A stretch of 64,000 nt of DNA, from assembly GCF_029937575.1 (NCBI RefSeq), contig NZ_JAPYPS010000019.1:230-64229 (forward strand). Reading direction: 5' to 3'. Below, in pieces: positions 17,521 to 26,700 of the stretch (within the stretch, counting starts at the first letter, position 1; each line of letters begins with the position of its first letter). The notes under the pieces are model-generated. The model did not search any database, was not told the origin of the DNA, and was given only the letters and a program-made list of their open reading frames with translations. Position numbers and translations under genes: made by a program. The DNA comes from Nocardioides sp. Its GTDB lineage: Bacteria; Actinomycetota; Actinomycetes; Propionibacteriales; Nocardioidaceae.

Positions 17521-19088
17521 GCATCGATGCAGAGCTGGAGCTGGACCTGAGCAGGAGCGCTCCGGTGCCGGCGCTGGAGGTGCGCGGCCTGGTCAAGCAC
17601 TACCCCGGGGTCAAGGCCCTCGACGGCGTCGACCTGGTCGTGCACCAGCACGAGGTGCTCGGACTGGCCGGCGAGAACGGCGCCGGCAAGTCGACGCTGC
17701 TCAAGGCCCTGGTCGGACTCGTGCGCCCGGACGCCGGCGAGATCTACGTCCGCGGCGAGCAGGTCCGGCTGCGCAGCGTCGTCGACGCCGCCCACCACGG
17801 CATCGGGATGGTCTTCCAGGAGCAGTCGCTGGTGCCCAACCTCACCGCCGCCGAGAACATCGTCCTCGGCAGCGAGGGGGTCGGCGTGCGCGGCGGGATC
17901 TACCGCTGGGATGCGATGCGGCGGATGGCCCAGGAGCAGCTCGACAAGATCGGCTCGAGCATCGACCCCCTGGCCCGCACCGACTCGCTCTCCTTCGCGG
18001 AGCGACAGATGGTCGAGATCGCCAAGGTGCTGCGCATCGAGGAGCGCTCGAAGTTCGCGCCCGTCATCATCCTCGACGAGCCGACCTCGGTGCTCGAGCC
18101 GAGTGAGATCGAGACCCTCTTCGAGCAGGTACGACGGCTGCGCGAGTTCGCCTCGGTCGTCTTCGTGTCCCACCGTCTCGACGAGGTCCTCGACGTCTGC
18201 GACCGGGTCAGCGTCCTGCGCGGAGGCCAGTCCGCCGGCGAGGTCACGACCGCTGGAGCGGTCCCGGCCGAGTTGCACCGGATGATGATCGGCTCCACGG
18301 GCTCGGAGGACCACTACCACGACAACGTGGCCGAGCGAACCCACGGCTCCGACGAGGAGGCCGCTCCCCGGCTCTCCGTGCGAGGCCTGACCAGCGCCAC
18401 CTTCCGCGACGTCGACCTGGACGTGGGCGAGGGCGAGATCGTCGCCGTCGTCGGCGTGCACGGCTCGGGTCGCGAGGACCTGTGCCGCGCGCTGTTCGGC
18501 GCCGCGGAGACCGCTGCGGGGTCGGTGGAGCTCGACGGGAAGCCGCTCGACCTGTCCGGCACCCGCTCGGCGTGCGCCGCCGGGGTCGGCTACGTGCCGG
18601 CCGAGCGCAAGACCGAGGGCATGGTCGGCCCGATGTCGGTCGCCGACAACATGACCCTGACCAAGCAGGGGGTGCGCTGCCGCGGGCCGCTCGTCGTACC
18701 GACCAAGCAGGCCTCTCTGGTCGACAGCTGGATCAAGCGGCTCTCGATCCGCACGCCCCACCGCGGGACCGCGATCCAGCGACTCTCGGGAGGCAACCAG
18801 CAGAAGGTGGTGCTCGCCCGGTGGCTCGTGGGCGGCGACATCCGCCTGCTGCTGCTCGACCACCCGACCCGTGGCCTGGACATCGGAGCGCGCTCCGAGG
18901 TCTACCGGCTGATGCGCGAGCTCGCCAACAGCGGCGTCGCGACGGTGCTGCTGGCCGACAGCCTCGAGGAGGCGATCGGGATGGCGGACCGGATCGTGGT
19001 GATGAACGACGGCCGGATCACGGCCGAGGTGGGGTGTCCCGCCGGGAGCAAGCCGACGCCGTTGGACCTGGTCAAGGAGATGGTATGA
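17517..19088 (+). CDS. sugar ABC transporter ATPase, two fused nucleotide-binding domains
   Basis: A 523-residue RbsA/XylG-type protein. NBD1 has Walker A GENGAGKST, Q-loop VFQEQSLVPNL, a degenerate signature LSFAERQMVEIAKVL and Walker B IILDEPTS. NBD2 has a degenerate Walker A GVHGSGRED, a full signature LSGGNQQKVVLARWL, and LLLLDHPTRGLD, where the catalytic Glu after Walker B is His. One composite site looks canonical and the other crippled. GTG start overlapping the permease stop; ATGA overlap with the second permease. Confidence 0.93.
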   Translation: MSIDAELELDLSRSAPVPALEVRGLVKHYPGVKALDGVDLVVHQHEVLGLAGENGAGKSTLLKALVGLVRPDAGEIYVRGEQVRLRSVVDAAHHGIGMVFQEQSLVPNLTAAENIVLGSEGVGVRGGIYRWDAMRRMAQEQLDKIGSSIDPLARTDSLSFAERQMVEIAKVLRIEERSKFAPVIILDEPTSVLEPSEIETLFEQVRRLREFASVVFVSHRLDEVLDVCDRVSVLRGGQSAGEVTTAGAVPAELHRMMIGSTGSEDHYHDNVAERTHGSDEEAAPRLSVRGLTSATFRDVDLDVGEGEIVAVVGVHGSGREDLCRALFGAAETAAGSVELDGKPLDLSGTRSACAAGVGYVPAERKTEGMVGPMSVADNMTLTKQGVRCRGPLVVPTKQASLVDSWIKRLSIRTPHRGTAIQRLSGGNQQKVVLARWLVGGDIRLLLLDHPTRGLDIGARSEVYRLMRELANSGVATVLLADSLEEAIGMADRIVVMNDGRITAEVGCPAGSKPTPLDLVKEMV

Positions 19089-20077
19089 GTACGTCCGTCC
19101 AAGCGACGCCCACCGCCGACGAGGCCGTCCACCGACGTCCCTCGGCCGGGGACCGGCTCACCTCCTTCATGCCGGTGATCGCCCTGGTGGCGATCATCGG
19201 CGCCCTGACCGTGGCCGACCCCGACTTCCTGACCCGCTCCAGCCTCACCGCGGCGATCAACACGGCCGCACCGCTGGCTGTGCTCGCCGGCGGGGCGACC
19301 CTCGTCGTGCTCTGCGGGGGCATCGACCTGTCGATCGCGGCGATGGCCTCGCTGTCCACGGTCTTCCTGGCCCTGTGGCTGCCGGACCTCGGCGGCCTGA
19401 CGACGTTCGCGGTGATCGTGGTGGCCGCGTTGATCGGAGCCGTGCAGGGAGCCGCCCACGTGTACCTGCGGATCCCCTCGTTCATCGTGACCCTCGGTGG
19501 GATGAGCATCTTCGCCTCGGTGGCGCTCGTGGTCTCGGACGCCGGCACGGTGCCAGTCGTCGACGACAGCCCGATCCGCTGGCTGAACCTCTACATCGGC
19601 GGCTACGTCCCGACCTCGGTCGTCGTCGCCGTCGCGGTCGTCGGCGCGCTGGCCCTGGTGATCAAGGCGACGCCGCTGGACAGCTGGATCAAGGCGACCG
19701 GCTACTCCGAGGCGGCCGCGCGGCTCGCGGGCATCCCGGTGGACCGGGTCAAGATCGGTGCCTTCTGCGTCTCCGGCGCCTGCGCCGGACTGGCCGCGGT
19801 GATGCTCGTGTCGCGCAACTACAGCGGCAGTCCCACGATGGCCGACAACCTCCTGCTGCCGGCGGTGGCGGCGATCGTCGTCGGCGGTACGGCGATCACC
19901 GGCGGCCACGGCAGCCTCTGGCGCTCCCTGGCCGGGGCCCTCGTCGTCACCCTCCTGCGGGTCGGGCTGCCGATCGTCGGCGTCCCGTCGGCCTACGAGC
20001 AGATCCTCTACGGCGCGATCATCGTCGTCGCCGTGGCGCTGACCCTCGACCGCTCCAAGGTGCTGATCATCAAGTAG
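19085..20077 (+). CDS. sugar ABC transporter permease, second subunit
   Basis: A 330-residue RbsC-type permease with motifs LCGGIDLSIAAMASLSTVF, IPSFIVTLGGMSIFASVAL and GGTAITGGHGSLWRSLAGAL. It is clearly paralogous to the first permease. The ATG at 19085 overlaps the ATPase stop. The following 125 bp to the aldehyde dehydrogenase are C-rich with no clear structure; AGGAAGGCACC provides the next ribosome-binding site. Confidence 0.9.
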   Translation: MSTSVQATPTADEAVHRRPSAGDRLTSFMPVIALVAIIGALTVADPDFLTRSSLTAAINTAAPLAVLAGGATLVVLCGGIDLSIAAMASLSTVFLALWLPDLGGLTTFAVIVVAALIGAVQGAAHVYLRIPSFIVTLGGMSIFASVALVVSDAGTVPVVDDSPIRWLNLYIGGYVPTSVVVAVAVVGALALVIKATPLDSWIKATGYSEAAARLAGIPVDRVKIGAFCVSGACAGLAAVMLVSRNYSGSPTMADNLLLPAVAAIVVGGTAITGGHGSLWRSLAGALVVTLLRVGLPIVGVPSAYEQILYGAIIVVAVALTLDRSKVLIIK

Positions 20078-20202
20078 CCCCAGCCCGCCCAGCGCAGCCC
20101 GTCCAGCCCACCCAGACCGCACAGCCTGACAGCACTCCCGACCACCTCGACCACACGTCGTACCAACGGTCCCACCGGACCACCGTCACCCAGGAAGGCA
20201 CC

Positions 20203-21699
20203 ATGTCGAACGACACCTCTCAGCTCCTGCCCGCAGTCCGCTCGTTCCTGTCCTCGCCCAAGAAGCTGTTGATCGACGGCGAGTGGGTGGACGCCAAGGA
20301 CGGCAGGACGTTCTCCACCGTGAACCCCTCGACCGAGGAGGTGCTGGTCGAGGTCGCCCACGCCTCCGACGTGGACGTGGACCGTGCCGTCGTCGCGGCG
20401 CGCAACGCCTTCGAGGCCCCGTCGCCCTGGTCGAAGATGACGCCGCGCGACCGATCCCACCTGCTGTGGCGCATCGGCGACCTCATCGACGCCCACGCCG
20501 ACGAGCTCGCCCAGCTCGAGGCCCTCGACAACGGCAAGCGGGTCGAGGCCGCGCGCGACGGCGACGTGGCCACCGCTGCCGAGCTCTTCCGCTACTTCGC
20601 CGGCTGGGCGACGAAGATGGAGGGCACCACGATCCCGATGTCGGTGCCCGACCGCTCCTTCCACGCCTACACCCGTCGCGAGCCGATCGGGGTCGTCGCG
20701 GGCATCGTGCCGTGGAACTTCCCGCTGCTCATGGCGTGCTTCAAGATCGTGCCGGCCATCACCGCCGGCAACACAGTGATCCTCAAGCCCGCCGAGCAGA
20801 CGCCCCTGACGGCGCTGCGGCTCGGTGAGCTGCTCCTCGAGGCCGGCGTGCCCGCCGGCGTGGTCAACGTCGTGCCCGGCTTCGGCGACACCGGCGCCGC
20901 ACTCGTCGACCACCCCGGTGTCGACAAGGTCGCCTTCACCGGCAGCACCGACGTCGGCAAGAAGATCGCGGCCGCCGCGTCGAGCAACCTCAAGAAGGTC
21001 TCGCTCGAGCTCGGTGGCAAGGCGCCCAACATCATCTTCGCCGACGCCGACATCGATGCCGCCATCGCGGGCGCCGTCCTCGGTGGGTACTTCAACGAGG
21101 GCCAGTGCTGCGTCAACGGCTCGCGTCTCTACGTGCAGCGCGAGGTCTTCGACCAGGTCGTCGAGGGCGTCGCTGCGGCGGCCCGGGCGATCACCGTGGG
21201 CGACGGGTTCGCCGAGGGCGCCCACATGGGCCCGATGGTCTCGCAGGAGCAGCACGAGAAGGTGCTCGGCTACATCCGCGGCGCGGTCGAGGCCGGTGCG
21301 GTCCTGGCCGCCGGCAGTGCCGATGCTCCGCTGGAGCGCGGCTACTTCGTGCAGCCCACGCTGATCACGTCGGTCACCGAGGACATGGCGGTGCAGACCG
21401 ACGAGATCTTCGGACCGGTCGTCACCGCGATCCCCTTCGACACCGAGGACGAGGTCGTCCAGGCCGCCAACAACACCGTCTACGGCCTGGCCGCGGGCGT
21501 GTGGTCGCGTGACCTCGGTACGGCGCACCGCGTGGGCGCGCGCCTGCGCGCCGGCACGGTCTGGCTCAACACCTGGCACGCGGACGACGTGACGCTGCCG
21601 CGCGGTGGCTTCAAGCAGTCCGGCTGGGGCCGCGAGCTCGGGTCGTTCGGCCTGGACGACTACACCGAGCTGAAGACCGTCATCGCCGAGCTGCGATGA
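20203..21699 (+). CDS. NAD(P)-dependent aldehyde dehydrogenase
   Basis: A 498-residue ALDH superfamily enzyme. Catalytic features: VPWNFP (Asn), VILKPAEQTP, the Glu motif ELGGKAPN and FNEGQCCVNGSR with the catalytic Cys at residue 302/303; C-terminal PRGGFKQSGWGRELG. ATG 20203 follows AGGAAGG. It is not required by the Kdu-KDG route, so it may oxidise an aldehyde form of an incoming sugar to the uronate, or a lactaldehyde-type product. It overlaps the aldolase gene by 4 nt. Confidence 0.9.
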   Translation: MSNDTSQLLPAVRSFLSSPKKLLIDGEWVDAKDGRTFSTVNPSTEEVLVEVAHASDVDVDRAVVAARNAFEAPSPWSKMTPRDRSHLLWRIGDLIDAHADELAQLEALDNGKRVEAARDGDVATAAELFRYFAGWATKMEGTTIPMSVPDRSFHAYTRREPIGVVAGIVPWNFPLLMACFKIVPAITAGNTVILKPAEQTPLTALRLGELLLEAGVPAGVVNVVPGFGDTGAALVDHPGVDKVAFTGSTDVGKKIAAAASSNLKKVSLELGGKAPNIIFADADIDAAIAGAVLGGYFNEGQCCVNGSRLYVQREVFDQVVEGVAAAARAITVGDGFAEGAHMGPMVSQEQHEKVLGYIRGAVEAGAVLAAGSADAPLERGYFVQPTLITSVTEDMAVQTDEIFGPVVTAIPFDTEDEVVQAANNTVYGLAAGVWSRDLGTAHRVGARLRAGTVWLNTWHADDVTLPRGGFKQSGWGRELGSFGLDDYTELKTVIAELR

Positions 21700-22352
21700 C
21701 GTTCGCTGACCTGCTCGGCTCCCACCGGGTCGTGCCCGTCGTCGTCCTCGACGAGGTCGAGGGCGCCGACGGGCTGGGCCGCGCCCTGGTGACCGGCGGC
21801 CTGCCGGTCGCCGAGGTCACGCTGCGCAGTCCCGGTGCCTCGGCGGTCCTCGAGGCGCTGGCGGCGAGGGGTGACGTCCTGGTGGGGGCGGGGACTGTCG
21901 TCTCGGCCGAGCAGGTCGACGTGGCCGTGGACGCCGGCGCACGCTTCGTGGTCTCCCCGGGCGTCAGCGCGAGCGTCGTACGGCGGTGCCAGGACCGCGA
22001 CGTCCCGGTCGTGCCCGGCGTGAGCACGGCCACGGAGGTCATCGCGGCGCTCGACCTCGGGCTGAGCACTGTCAAGCTCTTCCCGGCGGAGGCGTGCGGG
22101 GGTCTGCGGACCCTCGCGGCGCTGGCCGCCGCCTTCCCGCAGGTCCGCTTCCTGCCGACCGGAGGGATCACCGCTGCCCTGGCGCCGAGCTACCTGGCTC
22201 ACCCGGCGGTCGCCGCCGTCGGCGGCAGCTGGATGGTTGCCGCCGACCTGCTCCGGGACCGGAGGTGGGGCGAGGTCGCCGACCTCTGCGCCGAGGTCGT
22301 CGCGTCCACGGTCGCGGCCCCCCGAGGCGACCTGGCCGGAGCCAGCGCATGA
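21696..22352 (+). CDS. eda: 2-keto-3-deoxy-6-phosphogluconate aldolase
   Basis: A class I aldolase that cleaves KDPG to pyruvate and glyceraldehyde-3-phosphate. The 218-residue TIM barrel shows VPVVVLDEVEGAD, AEVTLRSPGA (the conserved Glu), VGAGTVVS, FVVSPGVSASV, STVKLFPAEACGG (Schiff-base Lys) and FLPTGGI. ATGA overlaps on both sides couple it to the aldehyde dehydrogenase and the KDG kinase. Confidence 0.93.
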   Translation: MTFADLLGSHRVVPVVVLDEVEGADGLGRALVTGGLPVAEVTLRSPGASAVLEALAARGDVLVGAGTVVSAEQVDVAVDAGARFVVSPGVSASVVRRCQDRDVPVVPGVSTATEVIAALDLGLSTVKLFPAEACGGLRTLAALAAAFPQVRFLPTGGITAALAPSYLAHPAVAAVGGSWMVAADLLRDRRWGEVADLCAEVVASTVAAPRGDLAGASA

Positions 22353-23470
22353 TCACGATCCGGCCCGCGGGGGAGTGCGATCTCGACGTCGTCGCGCTGG
22401 GCGAGGTGATGCTGCGGCTCGACCCGGGCGAGGGCCGCATCAGGACCGCTCGGAGCTTCCAGCCCTGGGAGGGCGGCGGGGAGTACAACGTCGCCCGAGG
22501 GCTCAGCACGGTCTTCGACCAGCGCGCCGGCGTGGCCACCGCCCTGGTGGACAACGAGATCGGTCGCCTGGTCGAGAACCTCATCCGGCAGGGCGGTGTG
22601 GACACCTCGCTGATCAGGTGGCAGGGCTTCGACGGCATCGGCCGGACCGGCCGCAACGGCCTGAACTTCACCGAGCGCGGCTTCGGGGTCCGCGGCGCAC
22701 TGGGCGTCTCCGACCGGGCCGGCACCGCGGTCAGCAAGCTGTCCCCGGGGATGATCGACTGGGACGACCTCTTCGGTCGACGCGGCGTGCGGTGGCTGCA
22801 CACCGGCGGCATCTTCGCCGGGCTCTCCGCCACCACCGCGGACGTGGCGGCGGAGGCGATGGCGTGCGCACGCCGGCACGGCACCGTCGTGTCCTTCGAC
22901 TGCAACTACCGGCCCAGCCTGTGGGAGGGCATCGGCGGCAGTGCGTACGCCCGCGACGTCAACACCCGGCTCGCCGAGCACGTGGACGTGCTGATCGGCA
23001 ACGAGCAGGACCTCGACGCGTCGCTGGGCTTCGACGCCGGGCCTCTCGCCGGGCCTCTCGATGGGCGGGCCGACGAGCCGCTGCGACGCTCGCCGGTCGA
23101 CGGCTTCACCGCGATGGTCGACACCCTGACGCAGAAGATGCCCTGGCTCTCGGTCGTCGCCACCACCCTGCGCACCGTGCACGACGCCGGCGACAACGAC
23201 TGGCAGGGCGTCGCCTGGTCGCGCGAGAGCGGCGTGCTCGCCTCGGTGGCGCGCGACCACCTCGACATCCTCGACCGCGTCGGCGGGGGCGACGGCTTCG
23301 TCTCCGGCCTCGTCCACGGACTGCTGGAGGGTGAGGACCTGCAGACCTGCGTCGAGCTGGGTGCCGCCCACGGCGCCCTCGCCATGACCACTCCGGGCGA
23401 CACCTCGATGGCCACCGGGCAGGAGGTCCACGCCTTGGCCACGGGCAGCAGCGCCCACGTCCGACGCTGA
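22349..23470 (+). CDS. kdgK: 2-keto-3-deoxygluconate kinase (PfkB family)
   Basis: A 373-residue PfkB sugar kinase; by context it phosphorylates KDG to KDPG for the preceding aldolase. Motifs: VVALGEVMLRLDPGEGRIR, WEGGGEYNVARGL, SFDCNYRPSLW, IGNEQDL, and the anion-hole/catalytic-base motif RVGGGDGFVSGL near the C-terminus. The last reads GGGD where most PfkB kinases have GAGD. The protein is longer than typical KdgK (about 310-340) because of an insertion near 230-250 (AGPLAGPLDGRADEPLRR). Confidence 0.87.
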   Translation: MITIRPAGECDLDVVALGEVMLRLDPGEGRIRTARSFQPWEGGGEYNVARGLSTVFDQRAGVATALVDNEIGRLVENLIRQGGVDTSLIRWQGFDGIGRTGRNGLNFTERGFGVRGALGVSDRAGTAVSKLSPGMIDWDDLFGRRGVRWLHTGGIFAGLSATTADVAAEAMACARRHGTVVSFDCNYRPSLWEGIGGSAYARDVNTRLAEHVDVLIGNEQDLDASLGFDAGPLAGPLDGRADEPLRRSPVDGFTAMVDTLTQKMPWLSVVATTLRTVHDAGDNDWQGVAWSRESGVLASVARDHLDILDRVGGGDGFVSGLVHGLLEGEDLQTCVELGAAHGALAMTTPGDTSMATGQEVHALATGSSAHVRR

Positions 23471-23546
23471 CAGAGCTCCGGTGGGTCGGGACGTCCGGCC
23501 CACCGGTCACCAGATGATCTGATCCACCCTCACCACCCACTCCAGG

Positions 23547-23597
23547 CACCAACCCCCGTCACCACCCCCCGTCACCAACCCCGTCACCAACCCCCGT
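23547..23597. repeat. four tandem 12-13-bp C-rich repeats
   Basis: The unit CACCAACCCCCGT is repeated four times (13, 13, 12 and 13 bp) with single-base differences. Such a tract is prone to slippage and strongly strand-biased. Confidence 0.8.
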
Positions 23598-23676
23598 CAC
23601 ACCGGATCGCCGACCTTCCTGGTCGCGGCGACGGTCAGGCACGTCCCGATCCAGTTCACATCGGGTCAGAAGTATC

Positions 23677-23685
23677 GAAAGTTTC
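23677..23685. promoter_or_regulatory. GAAAGTTTC palindrome, possible LacI/GalR-type operator
   Basis: The sequence tatcGAAAGTTTCacc is a 9-bp palindrome 32-40 bp before the oxidase start. It resembles operators of actinobacterial sugar-responsive LacI regulators. No regulator of that family lies nearby. Confidence 0.4.
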
Positions 23686-23716
23686 ACCACCAAGAATCGA
23701 GTACCAAAGGAGCCTC

Positions 23717-26700
23717 ATGAACGTGCTTCGCAGGTCCATCAGGAGGCGGGTGAGTGACCGCCTCCGGCGTCTGCTGATCCCCCTCGTCGCGGTGGCGGTA
23801 GCCGCCGTCGCGCTTCCGGTGATCGCGCTCGCGTCGCCGGCCGCAGCCGCAGAGGACGGGACCCTGCGGGTCCTGCTCTTCTACAAGCCCAACTTCCACG
23901 CCTCCAACGTGCAGGCGCGCGAAGCCGTGCGCGACCTAGCCGGCGAGCTGGCCGACGAGTACGGGCAGGAGGTCGAGATCCAGGAGACCGACGACCCGAT
24001 CGCCTTCACGGCCGAGAATCTCGCGACCCGCGACGCCGTGGTCTTCGCCCAGACCGGCGGGGTGCTGTTCAACGACGCCCAGCGCACGGCCCTGGAGGAC
24101 TACATCCGCGGCGGCGGAGGCTACTTCGGGCTCCACTACGCCGGCTGGTCGGTGGGCCAGAGCGAGCACGACGTCAACCCGTTCTACGCCCAGCTGGTCG
24201 GCGCCTCCTCGGAGGGCCACCCGGAGAACCCGGCGGTCCGCCCGGGCCGGGTCGAGGTCACCGCGGTGGACCACCCGCTGACCCAGGGACTCCCGGACGA
24301 GTTCACCCGCAGCGACGAGTGGTACGACTGGCTGGTCAACCCGGCGCCGACCGTGCGCACGCTGCTGTCGGCCGACGAGTCGTCGTACGGCATGGGGCGG
24401 CAGGGGACCTCGCACCCGATCACCTGGTGCCAGGAGATCGACGCAGGTCGGTCCTGGTACTCCGGGATGGGTCACGAGGGCACCGCCTACTCCGAGCCCG
24501 TCATCCGCACCCAGATGCGCAACGGTCTCGCCTACGCCGCCGGTCTGCTGCCGGCCGACTGCTCGCCGCCCGCCAAGGGCGACACCGGGGCCTGGAGCGG
24601 CGTCACGCCGTGGCCGCTGGTCCCGATCAACATGTCGTTGACCGCGGACGGCAAGGTGCAGTCCTTCGGCAGCGTCTCGACCGGCTGCACCGACGACACG
24701 CCGTACGACTTCACGGGCAACAGCTGCGTCTCGCAGGGTGGCCAGTTCGAGATCGACGTGTGGAACCCCGAGGTGCCCCGCACGCTCGCGAACGTCACGC
24801 ACGGCCTGGTGCCGAACACGACGTACACGGACCTGTTCTGCTCCATGCAGGTGCAGAATCCCCGCAGCCAGGTGACGATGACGGTCGGCGGTGACGACGG
24901 CCTCGGTGCCAACGCGCCCAACGACGCCGCCATCGGCGTCACGAGCTACTCGACCAGCAAGGGCCTGCACGACGAGGCTCCGATGAACTACCCGCGCTGG
25001 TACCCGACCGGGACCACGCTGCCCAGTGGCGACATCGTCGTCCAAGGCGGCAGCCTGCGCGGCGGACCGGGCGGACCGGGTGTGAAGACGCCTGAGCTCT
25101 ACGCCCCCGACGAGGGCAACGGCTGGCGTCTGCTCGACGGCGCCACCAGCGCGGTCGCGTACGGCGACGGCGGGGCCGACCACGAGGGCCAGGACGAGAA
25201 CCGCTGGTGGTATCCGCGCGCGTTCGTCGCGCCCGGCAACGGCAACGTCTTCAACATCAGCGGCACGCAGATGTTCGAGCTGGACCCCAGCGGGGACGGC
25301 GAGATGATCCTGCGCGGCAAGGTGCCGGCCGCCTCGGCCAACCAGGGCGACCTGGGCAACCCGGTGGGCGCCACGTCCACGGCCACGATGTACCGACCGG
25401 GCAAGATCCTGCAGGTCGGCGGCGGCTGGTGGGGCAACGGCGGAGGGCCGGACGGCGCGAGCGCCGGGTTCACCGTCGACATCACCGGACCCGACGGGAC
25501 GGCGTCGCCGATCGTCGAGCCGACCGAGCCGATGACCTACGAGCGGCACTGGCCCACCTCGACGGTCCTGCCCGACGGGGACGTCCTGGTCACCGGGGGG
25601 TCGCGGGTCAACAACGGCAACGACGGCTACGTCACCAACGCCGAGATCTGGAACCCGGACACCGGTGAGTGGTCCGAGGTGGAGGCTCCCTACGAGCACG
25701 CCCGCCTCTACCACTCGACGGCGCTCCTGCTGCCCGACGGTCGCGTGATGATGGGCGGCGGCGGCACTCCCGGCCCGCGCAGCTACACCGACGTCGAGTA
25801 CTACTCGCCGGCCTACCTGTTCGACGGCGACGAGCCGGCCGTGCGTCCGGAGATCACCGACGCACCGCTGGAGATCGGCTACGACGGCACCTTCGAGATC
25901 GCGACCGGCACCGACGTGTCCCGCGTGACCCTGGTCCGCAACGGATCGGTGACGCACGGCTTCAACAACGACCAGAACTTCCAGGACCTGGACTTCACCC
26001 AGGCCGACGGGTCGGACACCGTGAGCATCACCTCCCCCGTGGACGGGACCTACGCGCCTCCGGGCGCCTACATGCTGTTCGTCTTCGACGAGGACGGCAC
26101 CCCGTCGGTCGCCTCGATGATGAACATCAGCCCCGAGGTCGAGATGGACGCGCGCTCGCCCGAGCTGGTCGACCAGTTCGAGTACCCGCGGATCCCGACC
26201 GAGTGGCGCTCGGCGAACCCGCCGGCCGTCGTCGACGTCGACGCCGGCAACGGACGGATGGCCCCGTGGGCCGTCGACGACGGCGTGCAGCTCGTGCGCG
26301 CCGCCAACGGTGCCAACGGTGGTCTCGGCTCCGCCGGCTACCACCTGGCACTGGGTGACACGGGCTCGCTCGAGCGCACGCTCGACGGTCTGGACCCGGG
26401 CCGCGAGTACCGGGTGTCCCTGCGCTTCGCCCGGGACAGCCGCGACGCGACGGGGGTCGGTCCGGCCGCCGCTCAGCTGAGTGTCGGCTCGCTGGACACC
26501 ACCGTCACCGCGGGGACCGACACCCCCTCGCAGGCCGGCAGCGGAACGACGTTCGACACGCTCATCGAGACGTTCACCGCCGACAGCCGCTCGGAGACGC
26601 TGCGCCTCGCCGCTCCCGGCTCCGGGGCCGGGCTGGTGGTCGACGACCTCGTCGTCATCGGCGTCGACCCGGGCCTGGGCGACGTCCCGGTCCACTACGA

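Larger units (their letters stand above)
23471..23716. other. intergenic region upstream of the copper-oxidase gene
   Basis: This 246-bp gap separates kdgK from the giant oxidase gene. It holds C-rich direct repeats (23547-23597), a CAGTTCACAT box (23652-23661) identical to one in the kduI promoter, the palindrome GAAAGTTTC (23677-23685) and an AAAGGAG ribosome-binding site before ATG 23717. No hairpin terminator for kdgK was seen. Confidence 0.6.

Noticed and set aside
23547-23600. CRISPR-like short repeats
   Set aside because: Direct tandem C-rich repeats without spacers.
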